A stretch of 64,000 nucleotides of DNA from Capronia americana (Eukaryota; Ascomycota; Eurotiomycetes; Chaetothyriales; Herpotrichiellaceae). How positions within the stretch are numbered: the first letter of the stretch is position 1; each line of letters opens with the position of its first letter. The notes under the pieces are model-generated. The model ran no database searches. It had not been told where the DNA came from and was given only the letters and a program-made list of their open reading frames with translations. The stretch is taken from assembly GCA_016110215.1 (NCBI GenBank), contig JADWQD010000020.1, positions 248,001 through 312,000 of the forward strand, written 5' to 3'. The translations under genes were made by a program, and so were the position numbers. Below are positions 22,548 to 33,619 of this stretch, piece after piece.

Positions 22548-23236
22548 GCTGGCGGACTCGTGTGCCTGCGGTCAGGGCCGCGGCGGTGTTCTAGGGAACC
22601 GGTGGTTTCGGAAGAGACTCGAGGTATTAAATCGCCCAAGTGACAGCGGTACGGCTGGGTGCTGATGAAGGTCGAAGCACGAAAGGCGGAGAGCAATGAT
22701 TGACTTGACAGTGATCAGTGGCACCTGATGCAGTGCAAAAGAAGGCGGAAGCGAAGCTCGCATCGGTCGCTCGGGAGAACGCAGCCTTCGACCCCATAGT
22801 GGAGACGGTCCGTCAAGCGGGTGGGCATCTACAGCACCGAAAAGTAAACAATCCCGCGGGGAATGGTGTTGAACATAGCCATCAGATATTCAATAGATGA
22901 TTTGTGCACTGACGATAAGTCCCCTAGAGAGAGATCCCCGTGATATAGAAATCCCTCCGCTTCCGTTCGTTATATACAATCCAGCAAGCAGCCCGTCGAC
23001 GCTTCATGAGCGTTCGTGCCATTCTACATACACAATCCGTCGCGGGCAGACTATTCTAACTCGGTCATCAATGTTCCAATGGTCATGGTTATATCCTCAT
23101 GATCTGGTCGTAAAGCCAAATTGCCGAATGCAAAAACATCCCACCCTCACACCACCAAATTGTCATCAATCAGTCATCGTACAAGTCGTCCTCCCTTCCC
23201 TATGTGCATCCAAATGTAAGAGACCTCGACAAGCTG
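22548..23236. other. Intergenic, transporter promoter
   Basis: This 689-bp spacer lies between two minus-strand genes. It contains the upstream region of the SLC35F6-type gene. Short frames on both strands show no domain. No gene is supported. Confidence 0.5.
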
Positions 23237-24033
23237 TCAGCCGGAGTAGACTCTGCTCGGCCGCCGCACTCCTGACGAGCTGCCACTCCGACTCCGCCGC
23301 CTTCTCTTGCGGTCGATGATGACCTCCTCGCGCCTGTTACCAGCATTATTGTTTTGAAGCGATTGGAAGAGCCAGATCAACAGAATCGTGCCGAAAAAGG
23401 TACCGATAATTGCGCCTGCAAGTGTGCCTCCGGAATACTGCCCAGAGCATGAGGTCGTCGATTGTGTTACAATAGTTGTTGTTGCTTGACGAGGGACCAG
23501 AGCAGGGGTGGCTGGCAGAAATTCAGATGCGAGCGTCGCAAGAGGAGCCTGCGAGTTTGTGAGCATATAATTCTAGCCTCTTGCTCAGCCACGTACCATT
23601 GTATAGGCTATATCCTCTGGACGAAACTCCGCAGACGTAAAATGTTTGCGACTCGGGATTTGTGTTGTTGTGCGCCTGACGGTTGTTGCGACGGTTGTTG
23701 TCGAAGAGCCGACGAAGGCCGCAACCACAAGCGCTTCGCGGGGGTTGGCCGAATCAGGAATTAGGTCTGTGGTTTCAAGGAACGAGGGGCCAAAGTCAAT
23801 GAGAGTCGAAATCGAGCGTTTGGTGTCGCTCAGACATGCGACAGCCTGCGCAACAAGTAGAACATGATCTAAAGGAGTGATAAGAAGTCCGACGAAGCTG
23901 GATGTACAGCAGCAATGTTGACATCTCCAATGCGAACACCGGATGAAGATGCGCGATCGAGAAAAAGGTTTGACGTCAGGCACCGCCAGCCTCGATAACG
24001 GCCAACCACTGCTGAACGCTTAGAGCTGGACAT
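23237..24033 (-). CDS. Small single-pass membrane protein, function unknown
   Basis: Two 3' exons are well supported (to 23597, then 23548..23237, joined by GTACGT...TCGCAG). They encode a Thr/Ser-rich ectodomain, SGGTLAGAIIGTFFGTILLIWLFQSL as a glycine-zipper-like membrane helix, and a basic Arg/Ser-rich cytosolic tail. The N-terminus is less certain. My preferred model starts at 24033 (MSSSKRSAVV) with an exon ending at 23908 and a further intron to 23845, giving 228 residues. Alternatively the frame opens at 23983 without that intron and offers a hydrophobic stretch that could act as a signal. Thr-rich ectodomain plus one helix plus a basic tail is a familiar layout of fungal surface proteins. 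No known domain is seen. Confidence 0.5.
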
Positions 24034-24713
24034 TTTTGGGATGTGCCTCGGCTGATTTTTCCATATCATCTGTCTAACTCACACCTCAACATGCAACGCG
24101 CTGATGGGACTGGTCGAATGACTTCCGGATTTGCATGCCAGAGACCCAGCACTTATGATTCCATGTTGGATAAATCGTCGTGCATACTCTTCAATGTATT
24201 TTGTGCATGTAGCAGTGCGATGCCTACTTGCTAGAGCAGCCGGAACCCAATAAATGCCGCCTGGTGGGTGGGAAGCATTCCACTCCATATGCTGATCCGG
24301 ATGAATTCCCTCATCTTGTGGCGTCGGGTTTGCATGGACAGGCACACAGGTCTTCCGCAACCCGATCCCTCATCTTTTGTAAAGATATCCAGCTGGCTAC
24401 TCTACAGCCATTAAGGAAGTTCCGCGGAAAGATTGATCGCATGAACCATATAGTTCGTAAGCAAGTTCAGTGCTCCATTTGCCAACAGAGCTCTCAGGAC
24501 TTGATGACAAGCTGCTTACGCTCGGGCCAGAGCGGTTGCCGGCTGCTTGGTTTGCTTGAATCTCGCCCACACCGTTTGGCTAGGACCAATCGATATAACA
24601 GTGGTTGTATCCCAAAAGGTTGCCTCAGTCACCATCGCGGTCCGGCAGGGAGCGGAAAATTTTCGGTGCGAAGGCGCAAACTCCCTCCGACCACGCCAAA
24701 AAGAAACCAATAT
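24034..24713. other. Intergenic, no gene seen
   Basis: 680 bp lie between the pantothenate kinase stop and the next minus-strand gene. Several 60-90 codon frames overlap on both strands without domain similarity. Confidence 0.5.
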
Positions 24714-26146
24714 TCATTCTTTCGACATGACCTTCGTAAGCCTGATATCGTCGAAACTGTTGCGTCTTCCCCAGTTCTTCGGTTGTCGCTTGAGAAAGGC
24801 GCCAACAGCTCCGAGGTAGCCTTCGTGTCGGAGAAAGTACGCTTGCTTCTCGCCTTTGGACCAGAACTTGATGGCGTAAGACAGTGTGTTCATGGTCTGC
24901 GTATGACCGCGAATGAAAGACCCTCCGAAGTATATATGCCGAAGGTTGTGCTTCTCGGATTGGAGATACGCAATCTGACCGATGTTGTTTGAGATGGCGT
25001 ACAGCAGGCTTCGGGCCATGTCTTCGATCTTGAATTGCCCTTGCATCTCATGGTCTTCCCCGAAATCATCGCCGTTAAATAGTCCTTCACCGTCCTCAGC
25101 ATGCCTCTCTGCCAGTCTCTTCATCCGAAACACTTTGCCGAAGGTACTGGCAATTGTGGTGCTCTTGAGCCCAATCTTGCTGTAGCCACTGCCGTATATG
25201 TCGCCAACAAGCATATCGACACCAGCATTGTCACCCTTCTCTGCAAGTCGGAGCATCTCATCAAACGTGCGAGCTCCTGTGAGAAGCGAAAGGATACCCC
25301 AAAAGGTGCCCCCTCCTAATGACGTGCCACCCACTCGCTGAAATTCTCGAGGCCCAGATACCTTGACCATTGACACGCCGGATCCGATGTTCACCAAGAG
25401 ATAAGGGTAGATGTCGGCGCGCGCCTCGGCGAACTGCATAGGTTCTTCCTCGCTGTACGTGAAGACCTCTCGAGGGATTTCTGTGATGAAGAAGTCCAGT
25501 CCTGCTAAACATCAGCCATGCCTTGCTGACAATAATGTCCCGCTCACCGATGATCAGACACTCCATTTCGTCTTCTTGGACCACATCCACATGCAACACC
25601 TCCTTCATCCGATTGTAAAATTTGTATGCTCCGCCTCCTGTTGCCATCACACATAACTCTTGCGGGGTGGAGCCATTGAGCTTCAACTGCTTTTTCTTCA
25701 GCTCTTGAATGAAGTCAATGCAGAGGTCGATCCGGTCGGTCTCGAAATTCAGGAAGTTCAAGCGTCCGCCGCCATGCATCGAACCAGTTTCACGCGAAAA
25801 GTATACCAGCTTAGCCAGTGAACCGCCAATCTACACTTCGGTCAGTCCAGTCCCTCAACGTTTAGGGTCGTTGCGCCTAGCATCGTACATCCACGGCAAC
25901 ATGGCTCACCACGTCAGTGTGGTGCGGCAGACGGATATCCTTGTGTTCCCAATGTACATGTTCATTTCCTGTACCATTCCTAGTGTTCGTCTCGTCGTCC
26001 ACAATGAATGCGCCCTCGACATTGATCTTGACCGACGCTGGGTTGGGAGGGGCGCGCGGAGGTCGGACAGCCGCATCGTCTTCTATAATTGCAGAAGTGT
26101 CTCGCTTGTCATCTTCGGTCGTCACCGGCTTTTCTGGGGCCGGCAT
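24714..26146 (-). CDS. Pantothenate kinase (eukaryotic type II)
   Basis: Three exons (26146..25889, 25830..25548, 25501..24714), 442 residues. It phosphorylates pantothenate with ATP, the first and usually rate-limiting step of coenzyme A synthesis. The eukaryotic PanK fold of the acetate/sugar kinase clan is visible: IGGSLAKLVYF (phosphate-binding DIGGT-like strand), GGGRLNFLNFET, the MATGGGAYKF loop, ECLIIGLDFFITEIP, VNIGSGVSM with VGGTSLGGGTFWG, and the C-terminal IYFGGSFIRGH. Both introns split conserved blocks and their removal restores them. The extra N-terminal 70 residues are variable. This is an essential housekeeping enzyme and a firm call. Confidence 0.94.
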
Positions 26147-26879
26147 CGTAGAAACAAGGTACCAAGATCGACATCCAGCCCATGGAAGCAGGCGTCTAGC
26201 GGCGGCGTGTAAATCCCGGCAATGGAGGAGACTTGCTTGAAATTATCGGCCACCGATCATGCTGGGGGATTCGAGGTATATGCACTTGATCATCTCCAGT
26301 TCTGGTCCGCCGAGGCCACATGAGATAGTATGTACAATATGACTTCGCAGGGTAGGGAAGTCGTTGTCACCGGAACTCGAAGCTAGAGGGCAAATCCAGT
26401 CGATTACGGGCCTCGGTCAAGAAATTTATTTGTCGGTCCAATTGCTTCACGGCTATTGTATTGGTATTGAGAGTGAACCCCACGCTCATTATCCACCCCG
26501 CAGTAACTAACCAGAGCGCCCCGAACAGAAGCCGGCAGCAAAGCCACCGGATGCTCAAACAATTCCCCATTTGATGCGTGCAACCGTGACATCTTCCCAC
26601 TGTAACCGCGGACTGGAGTGAACATCAGCTCCGAAGTTTCAACGAAGCCGGCTCTCGGTGCTCGTAACTTGTAGCGGAGCCCTATTGGGTTCTTGAGCCT
26701 ATCCATTCCTCAAGCAAATCTTAAAACACTGGAAGCATCTACATACAAGCATTCCACGGAGCTAATGGGCCTCCGGTTCTTCTCAGCCTGTTCCTACCGA
26801 CTCTATGAGCAATTAGAACCGGCGAGCGTCCTGCCGCCTGGTGTGGTATCCCAGAAAAGCATGGACTCGTATCTGACTT
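26147..26879. other. Intergenic, pantothenate kinase promoter
   Basis: This 733-bp spacer contains the promoter of the pantothenate kinase gene and the 3' end of the cysteine-rich protein gene. No supported gene. Confidence 0.5.
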
Positions 26880-27426
26880 TCAGCGGCGGCTCGAAACGCA
26901 AAACCTGACCACGAAGAGCTCGAGGAAAACCAACAAAGCCAAGCAAGTCAACGGTAGGGCATTCTGGGCCGATGCTTGTGAACTTGCTGGGGCGGTTGGA
27001 ATTGTCGTGGCAGCACCCGCAACGACATCTTGGGCACACTGCCCAGGTGTCCTTCCCTGAAGCCTTTTCAGAGGTTGAAGGTGAGCATTCGGCCATGGAC
27101 TTACTGGCTCACAGCAACGATTTTGCGCAACGCCTGTGCCACATACGAAACCTCCTGAGCAAATCCCTAAGGAAATCAGTATCATATTCGAAAGGCCGAT
27201 ACAACAGCTTACCACTTCCATCTTCACAACAACTGTCACCGGCTGTAGCATTGAAACAGTATGCTCCATTGAAGAAGTCGCAAAGCCTTGCACCGACCGG
27301 ACAACTTGGTAAAGGAAAGGGGTGCGGCCCACGTCTCTCGTGGATCAGGATGGGCGTATGGGTGGCAGGGATCGGAACAACAGTGGTGCAGAGAGGTAAA
27401 GCAACTTCGAGAGTATTGATGCCCAT
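26880..27426 (-). CDS. Cysteine-rich surface protein, probable GPI or membrane anchor
   Basis: Three short exons (27426..27213, 27166..27105, 27056..26880), 150 residues. Splicing produces a dense cysteine pattern, CPVGARLCD..AYCFN..GDSCCEDGSG|ICSGGFVCGTG..NRCC, ending in a Thr/Ala/Ser stretch and a C-terminal hydrophobic run PLTCLALLVFLELFVV. The CC-doublet pattern resembles small extracellular fungal proteins with a C-terminal anchor. No clear signal peptide follows the ATG used here (MGINTLEVALPLC is only weakly hydrophobic), so a short upstream exon may be missing. All three exons fit one frame and both introns have good borders. The function is unknown. A secreted, disulfide-rich surface protein is the best guess. 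Confidence 0.55.
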
Positions 27427-27755
27427 GTTTGGTAGGCGTTGGAAGCGGTGCGAGTTACAAGTTGTTGAAGTGCGAAGAACGTTCGGTAGAGACCCCAGAG
27501 GCTCGGTATATCATGACGGACAGGGGAGAATTCGTCAAGATAGCTCAACCGGACAGGCAGAGACATTTTGATTGCATTGAGACCGTTCCGGTCAAAAGCA
27601 GCGGATCAGTCGGGAACCGCACACCGATGTAAAGTGAGTCAAATTCGTTGGTTCTGGTCGAGATTGCAACCATGATATCGCATCTGACTTGATCTCCTCG
27701 CTCAATCTGCTCAAATTTGGCACCAACGTAGCATTCATATCCGTCGCGAAAGTAT
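27427..27755. other. Intergenic, upstream of cysteine-rich protein gene
   Basis: This 329-bp spacer lies between two minus-strand genes. It could hold a missing first exon of the cysteine-rich protein, but I could not identify one with confidence. Confidence 0.4.
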
Positions 27756-29030
27756 TTAGACTTGCACACGCACAACGACCTTTCCTCTTGCCCTGCGTGT
27801 TGCCACACGTTCATAAGCCTGGACCTGTCAGTAGTCTCACGAAGGGGATGCTGGAGGAGAAGATGGACCTTTATAGCATCTTCCATAGCCCACTCGCTGT
27901 CAATCAAGCCACGAAGCTGCCCGGTGCGAATCAACTCTGGCAGTTTTTGCATGCTGACTTGGGTAATGTTGCCAGAATGGAACATGAGTGCACGGGGGGT
28001 CCCGCCGAGAATTTTGGGCCAGTGCATTCTGAGGTGCGAGACAACCAGGAACGATAGAATGCTTAGAAACCCGCCGCCTCCGTGCGTGACATCCATCTTG
28101 CCGCCGGCCAGAAAAATACCTTCAGAAGCAAGGTAGCGGGGACTCTCGAAGTATAGCGTGTCATCGGCACCCGCAATATCAATTATCACATTGAAAGGTT
28201 TCGATGAGTAACGCTCAGCAAGATATTCATGGATTTGAGGATGTGACTTGTAATCGATCACCTGCCGAGCTTGTCAGTTTATTGATTGTATAGGTGCGTT
28301 GAGGGATCCGTGGGACTCCTTCGAGGAGGAGACCCTAATAGCAGATATCCATGGCCCGCCTCGCCTCACTTGCGAGACTTAGAAGTCGAAGACATGGGCA
28401 TATACGCACCTCATTAGCACCCAGGCTTCTAACAAGCTCTGCATTGGCCGCCGAACACACGCCAATGATCGTTCCTGCGTCTCCAACAAAGGTTCTCACA
28501 ATCTGGACGGCAATGGAACCTAGCCCCCCTGACGCAGCGGTGATCAGAACCCTGTCACCCTTCTTAATCCCTGCTTTCTCACAGAACTGCAAGGCTGTGC
28601 ATCCGTCTCCTGCCAGTCCAGCCGCTGCGTCGAAGGAAATGTTGTCGGGTTTTTTTACTGCTTGGCTGGCGGGCACAATAGCATATTCAGCCATCATTCC
28701 GTTATACTTGGTACCTCGTTGCAGGTATTTCTTGGGATCTGGGCAGCCAAACACCGCATCGCCGACTTTGAGACGGTCGACGTCTGACCCAACAGCCTCG
28801 ATTACGCCGGAGAAGTTCGATTCTGGGATCCAAATCTTTGAGTTGAAGTGTGGTGCTATGTTCATAATAGCAGCGAAGCCTTGGAAAACGGCGACATGGG
28901 AGACTTTGACGAGGATATCTTGAGCCCCAAGTAGCTCTGGTGTAGGTCTTGGGAGGTCATCGCGCAGTATGAGGACGGATGAGGGCGTCCCACGACAAGT
29001 GAACGTCCAGGCACGCATAGTCTCAGCCAT
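27756..29030 (-). CDS. Zinc-less MDR-type quinone oxidoreductase/NADPH-dependent reductase
   Basis: Three exons (29030..28410, 28261..27869, then about 27818 or 27824 to 27756), about 358-360 residues. This is a medium-chain dehydrogenase/reductase of the quinone oxidoreductase/RTN4IP1-like branch. The N-terminal GroES-like domain (MRAWTFTCRG, NFSGVIEAVGSDVDRLKVGDAVFG) is followed by a Rossmann fold with ITAASGGLGSIAVQIV for NADPH binding. I see no cysteine set for structural zinc. Intron 1 (148 nt) is longer than most here and restores GANEVIDY. Intron 2 removal gives the conserved AYERV...ARGKVVVRVQ tail. Two in-phase acceptors, six bases apart, are possible. Starts at 29108, 29030 and 29018 are all in frame. 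I prefer 29030 or 29018 by family length. Confidence 0.88.
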
Positions 29031-29479
29031 TGTTTTCCAACGACCAAGACGGACACTGTATGAGGATGAAGACCAGGAATGCAACGAGGAGTCGGGACAG
29101 GCAGACATAAGTTCTCGTTCTGCTATGCTAGCTTTGGTGCGGCCTTCGGCCGAAGCACAACGGTTCCAGATTCATTGTAGGCTTACTGGGCCCAGGGGAT
29201 GGCAAGCTTGCTCATTTTCGGGAATCCGTTTACAGAAACGGGTGGGCAGCGGGAAGACATATTCAGAGGTATGGAAAGTGCCGAAAGTCAAGTGAGATCC
29301 GGTGAAATATGGTGAACTTCAAGTGAATCTCGTTGAGCGGCCGAGGCGGCTTGCCAAGGGTGTGGAGAAGATCAACCCAGTTCCGAGAAATGATTTTCTG
29401 GGGAATCGCCGCAGACACTTTCGCCTGAAGCACGCTGAAAATCGTACACACACTTTCACCGAGTCAGCCAGCAACAATA
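29031..29479. other. Divergent promoter, quinone reductase / Cms1-like
   Basis: 449 bp separate the two divergent starts. No gene is recognised. It includes both promoters. Confidence 0.5.
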
Positions 29480-30391
29480 ATGTCTCCTACTATGTCGAGA
29501 ACCAAGAACAAGAAGCCCGGTCTCAGGGCCCCATTGAAGCGGAAACGTGAGCTGGAGGAATCCGGCGACGTCGATGGCAACCCTGCGAAACGCCCTGTCC
29601 CTCAAGCGAAACCTGCAAAACGCGCTGCATCGAACGACAGACTCGCACAACATTCTAGCCCTAATCCTAAACATGGAAACCACTCTGCAAAAGACAGCGA
29701 GACTACGAAGCCACCTCTGAAGTCTGAGAACGCGAAAGCAACCAAGTCGAAGGGGGAACGTCCCGTTGAGCAGGACGTCGTCGTCGACCCAGCTCTGCTT
29801 GCCGATCGCTTTGCGAAATACATCCAAAAGTACTGCCCAAACAGCAGTCATATTGAACTAGAAGAACAATATCTGCCCACAAAAGCCTTTCTCGACACAA
29901 CCGGTTACGACAAAGATCGAATAGCCGCCAATCTGCCGGAATTCATCGAGAAATTCTCAGCCGAAGGCAAGAGTGGTCTGTCGGCCTGTGATGAGAAGGC
30001 TTCGCCTCATACGCTGGTCGTTACCTCATCTGGTATCCGCACGGCGGACCTATACCGAGAACTTAGAGTCTTCCAGAATGGTGAAACCAAAGTCGGGAAG
30101 CTGATTGCGAAACACATGAAACTAAAGGACAACATTGAGTATATGCAGGAAAACAAGATAGGTATCGCAATATCAACCCCGATCAGATTCAATCAGCTGT
30201 TGGATGCAGATGCTCTGAAGACCGCAAATTTGCGCCGCATTGTGGTTGACGGGTCATATTGCGACGAGAAGAAGAACACGATCTTTATGATGGCCCAGAC
30301 ATTCAACCCGCTGGTAACACTACTCAACAAGGAGAGCATCCGTCGGCGATACGGTGATGGGAAGGACAACATCGACATTCTGGTGTTCTAA
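29480..30391 (+). CDS. Cms1-like ribosome biogenesis protein
   Basis: Single exon, 303 residues. The N-terminus is Lys/Arg/Pro-rich (KKPGLRAPLKRKRE, PAKRAASND), consistent with a nucleolar protein. The C-terminal two thirds matches the CMS1/CMSS1 family, a helicase-like fold lacking the catalytic motifs: PHTLVVTSSGIRTADLYREL, GKLIAKHMKLKD, IGIAISTPIRFNQLL, LRRIVVDGSYCDEKK. In yeast, Cms1 is associated with 90S pre-ribosomes. The ATG at 29480 is followed by a second at 29492, so either could be used. Expected nucleolar factor in small-subunit assembly. The family call is strong. Confidence 0.88.
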   Translation: MSPTMSRTKNKKPGLRAPLKRKRELEESGDVDGNPAKRPVPQAKPAKRAASNDRLAQHSSPNPKHGNHSAKDSETTKPPLKSENAKATKSKGERPVEQDVVVDPALLADRFAKYIQKYCPNSSHIELEEQYLPTKAFLDTTGYDKDRIAANLPEFIEKFSAEGKSGLSACDEKASPHTLVVTSSGIRTADLYRELRVFQNGETKVGKLIAKHMKLKDNIEYMQENKIGIAISTPIRFNQLLDADALKTANLRRIVVDGSYCDEKKNTIFMMAQTFNPLVTLLNKESIRRRYGDGKDNIDILVF

Positions 30392-30914
30392 GATTGAAAC
30401 ATGCCATCATCAACAGTTTAGTCAGGATTCGATGAGGGTACGGAGTACTTTTCTCGGGCATACCCAAGTACTTTTTTTGCGCTGGACTGTGGGGGCGGAA
30501 ACACTTGCGTCAGGAACAGGCTTGTTAGGCGACACTCCCGGGGTATGGCAGACCCAATCGGGCGCTGGACCGGTGTTTCAAGGTGAACCGTTGGCTCGTG
30601 GGCTGTTTCTCCGCACATGCTTGGAACCAGCCACAAGGGCCCATCTTTGAATGGTAAGTGGGTGTTCCTGCCAAAATCCAAAAATCCAGCACTTGCCGAC
30701 TGCGATCTTGTGCTTGTTGATTCTTTCTCTGTCAACACCATATTCTTGTTCCGCACATGCCTCACAGATCCGTTCAGCTCTTGCGCCTTAGTGAAGGAGC
30801 TACTTAAAATCAAGGCTGCACTTGGATTCCTGCGCAAGGGAAACTCGCCAACCTTCGACGATTCTAGATCGACTTCCATTTCACAATTATCCTGACTGAC
30901 TAACCTATGTCAAG
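30392..30914. other. Intergenic between Cms1-like and deaminase genes
   Basis: 523 bp. It must contain the Cms1-like terminator and the deaminase promoter. No gene is supported. Confidence 0.5.
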
Positions 30915-31856
30915 ATGAGCTACCAATCCTACCTCAAGTCGACGGCAACCTATACGAACAAGACTCCCTCACCAGGTTCTATCCACCGAAAACCTCCTCC
31001 AACCTCCACCCAGACCATCACACCCTCGGGCTCATCAATTCAGAGCAGTGTTACAAGAAATGACACCCCATCTTCCACTATCAACGTTCCATTTACACCT
31101 GCGTCTTCCACAACTTCTCCTGCACGACCGCCCGCCTCGGCGCCTCCTTCAACTGTTCCAGGAGCTGCACAGCAGGATCCTGCGCGTATGCCGTTGACAA
31201 AGGAGCAGATCGATACTGCCATGGGAGCCTGTTTGGACCTTCAGAAGACGGCCACAACCTTACATGACAAACGGCCGTTCGCAGCCTTGCTTCTTGGACC
31301 TGACAACGTCACTATTCTTCTCACCCACTATTCCATCTCCCATGTCCAGCATGCAGAGACCGAACTGGCTCGGTTGGCCAGCATCCACTTCTCACAGAAA
31401 TACCTCGCCTCCTGCACACTGGTATCAACATGGGAGCCATGTGCAATGTGTACAGGGACACTGTATTGGAGTAACATTGGACGGCTAGTGTATGCTGCTA
31501 GTGAGGAAAAGCTCAACGACTTGACCGGCGGGCACAATGAGGAGAATATGACAATGTCGCTACCATGCCGGGAGGTACTCAAGCACGGTCAAAAGGATGT
31601 TGAGGTGATTGGACCCGTTAGCGGCTGGGAGGAGAACGTCATTGACGAGAGCGGGAAATGGTGGAAGGAGCATCAAGCGCGAGAGAACGCCGGAAAGTTG
31701 AGAGAAGGTAGCGTCAACGGAATCGAGAAGCCAGGAAGTCTGTCAAGCATGCGACACGGAACTCCAACGACATGGACTGGGGAAGAGACGGTTCTCAGCA
31801 GCATTGATGACGAAGGGGAATACAAGGCGGAGCTCGACATCGACTGGATGAGGTAG
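30915..31856 (+). CDS. Zinc-dependent nucleoside/nucleobase deaminase (CDA fold)
   Basis: Single exon, 313 residues. A Ser/Thr/Pro-rich, probably disordered N-terminus (1-90) precedes a cytidine-deaminase-like domain. The zinc and catalytic residues are visible: H146-A-E148 and P175-C176-A-M-C179, followed by GTLYWSNIGRLVYAASE. This pattern is typical of the guanine deaminase/tRNA adenosine deaminase/nucleoside deaminase branch (GuaD- or TadA-like). The C-terminus carries an acidic extension (DDEGEYKAELDIDW). The preferred base cannot be told from the sequence. The gap between the HAE and PCxxC motifs is normal for the family, and nothing looks broken. Confidence 0.85.
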   Translation: MSYQSYLKSTATYTNKTPSPGSIHRKPPPTSTQTITPSGSSIQSSVTRNDTPSSTINVPFTPASSTTSPARPPASAPPSTVPGAAQQDPARMPLTKEQIDTAMGACLDLQKTATTLHDKRPFAALLLGPDNVTILLTHYSISHVQHAETELARLASIHFSQKYLASCTLVSTWEPCAMCTGTLYWSNIGRLVYAASEEKLNDLTGGHNEENMTMSLPCREVLKHGQKDVEVIGPVSGWEENVIDESGKWWKEHQARENAGKLREGSVNGIEKPGSLSSMRHGTPTTWTGEETVLSSIDDEGEYKAELDIDWMR

Positions 31857-32032
31857 ATTTGCACTACGCCTGCTTCAACCCGTCCGCGCGTGCATGAGAT
31901 CGCACAGGGTAAGAAGGGAATATTCTGGAAGAGGTAGCAGGATTCATGTCAATAATCTCTGCATGGGTAACCTCCGCGATTGTACAAAATCAGTCATGAA
32001 CATCATCCATTATTCGTGATTCTTTGCAATCT

Positions 32033-33619
32033 TCAGGCGGAGGAAGATTCTACTAACGACCTCTTCTTGTCCTTCTTGATCTTCCTGCGCCATCCGTTTA
32101 CATCCTTTCCGCCCTCGACATCTCGAAGTGCCTCCATCTTCGCCTCGGCCACATCCTTCAGCGTCCGACCTCTGAGGACTCGTGTTTCAACATTTACTCC
32201 TTCTTCTGTCCATTCGGCCATTTTGCTGCCCACATATGCCTCAATTGCTAGGACCAGCTCAACGTCCCGCTGTCCGACAAAGGTTATGCTGGTACCTTGT
32301 CTGCCTGCTCTTGCCGTACGGCCTACTCGATGAACGTAGTCTGTCGGGTTTCGCGGGACATCGAAGTTGATCACCGTGTTAACTTCGGGAATATCCAGAC
32401 CTCTTGACGCCACGTCCGTTGCGATCAGAATCCGCGCTCTTTGCGAGCGGAAGTCAGACAGATTCTTGTTTCGCTGGCTCTGTGCTAGCTCGGAGTGGAG
32501 CGCTGTGACTGGATGATCGAGCTGAAGGAGGGTGCGGTGGAGGAGGTCTGCGGTGTGTGTACGATTGACGAATATTATGATACTGGGCCCCGGCGATTTT
32601 GTGAATGAAGGGACTTGAAGGAGGACGTGTAGGAAAGCGTCTTTGTGAGTCATGGGAATTTGAAGGTATGTCTGTGTGAGAGTTGCAGGAACGAGGCTGG
32701 ACGGGTGAGTCTGACCATCCGATAGGTCTGCGATTTCGGAGACGAAGATTGGAGGCCGCTCCTTGGGACGAGGAAGCTCTTTTAGCGCCCGAACTTCTGG
32801 TGTTACCGTAGCCGTGAAGAGGAGCGTCAACCGGGATGACGACGGAGGAAGCGCACTCAGGCAGGTGTTGAGGTCCGGGAGCATCGAGCCCGGCCCTGGA
32901 GCAAGAAGGCGATCCGCTTCATCGAGGACGACGACTTTGGCACGACTCAAGCCAATTGTGGTTTCTTTGCCGGAGTTGAGGATGTGGTCCGCAAGTCTTC
33001 CAGGAGTAGCTACGACGATATGCGGTCGTTTCGCCAACGTCACGGCTTGAGGTCTCATATCGCTTCCTCCAGTGATAAGAACCGTCTTGAGGTTCTGAGG
33101 CGCTCCCAATGCTTGGAATTGTTCATAAATCTGGAGAGCCAGTTCTCGGGTCGGCGTCAGGACCACAGCATAGATGCCGAATGGATCTTCTGCCCACTTC
33201 TGCAATATCGGAACTGCAAACGCCACTGTCTTGCCTGTACCGGTCCTCGAGCCTCCTATGCAATCTCTTCCTTTCAATATCTCGGGTATACAAGCACTCT
33301 GGATTTCCGTTGGGTTCTGGATTGCCATCGCGGCGAGAGAATGCACAAGCCATGGTGCTACATTGAGTGATTTGAAAGTCGTGGACGTTGTTGGAACTGC
33401 TCGGTGGACGGCGGGTGTCTCTAGACTCTTGGGCGCATGATCTATTCTTTTCACTCTGGACAGCGACGCCTGTTGGACTGTTTCATCCTCCTGGTCTGCG
33501 GATATGCGCCTGCGTTTTGGCGGGGGATAGGGAAATGCGCCGTGTTCAGAGAGGTCTTCGCTGTTGCTATCCGACGGAGATCCAACCTCTTCCTCATTAA
33601 AAAGCCTGGAAGGTGACAT
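32033..33619 (-). CDS. DBP8: ATP-dependent DEAD-box RNA helicase Dbp8
   Basis: Single exon, 528 residues, matching the Dbp8 subfamily that acts in 40S ribosomal subunit assembly in the nucleolus. Helicase motifs in order: Q-motif FKSLNVAPWL...NPTEIQ (about 82-107), motif I GGSRTGTGKT (122-131), Ia PTRELA, Ib TPGR, II DEAD (233-236), III as TAT rather than the usual SAT (about 269-271), IV IIIFVNR, V ATDVASRGLD, VI HRVGRTARAGR. The tail is basic (RRKIKKDKKR), as in other members. The N-terminus is acidic and variable. Length is a little above the yeast protein because of that extension. No introns. The call is firm. Confidence 0.93.
   Translation of the reverse strand: MSPSRLFNEEEVGSPSDSNSEDLSEHGAFPYPPPKRRRISADQEDETVQQASLSRVKRIDHAPKSLETPAVHRAVPTTSTTFKSLNVAPWLVHSLAAMAIQNPTEIQSACIPEILKGRDCIGGSRTGTGKTVAFAVPILQKWAEDPFGIYAVVLTPTRELALQIYEQFQALGAPQNLKTVLITGGSDMRPQAVTLAKRPHIVVATPGRLADHILNSGKETTIGLSRAKVVVLDEADRLLAPGPGSMLPDLNTCLSALPPSSSRLTLLFTATVTPEVRALKELPRPKERPPIFVSEIADLSDGQTHPSSLVPATLTQTYLQIPMTHKDAFLHVLLQVPSFTKSPGPSIIIFVNRTHTADLLHRTLLQLDHPVTALHSELAQSQRNKNLSDFRSQRARILIATDVASRGLDIPEVNTVINFDVPRNPTDYVHRVGRTARAGRQGTSITFVGQRDVELVLAIEAYVGSKMAEWTEEGVNVETRVLRGRTLKDVAEAKMEALRDVEGGKDVNGWRRKIKKDKKRSLVESSSA

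Noticed and set aside
30392..30914. Long overlapping frames between the Cms1-like and deaminase genes.
   Set aside because: No domain, both strands open, and best explained as promoter and terminator sequence.
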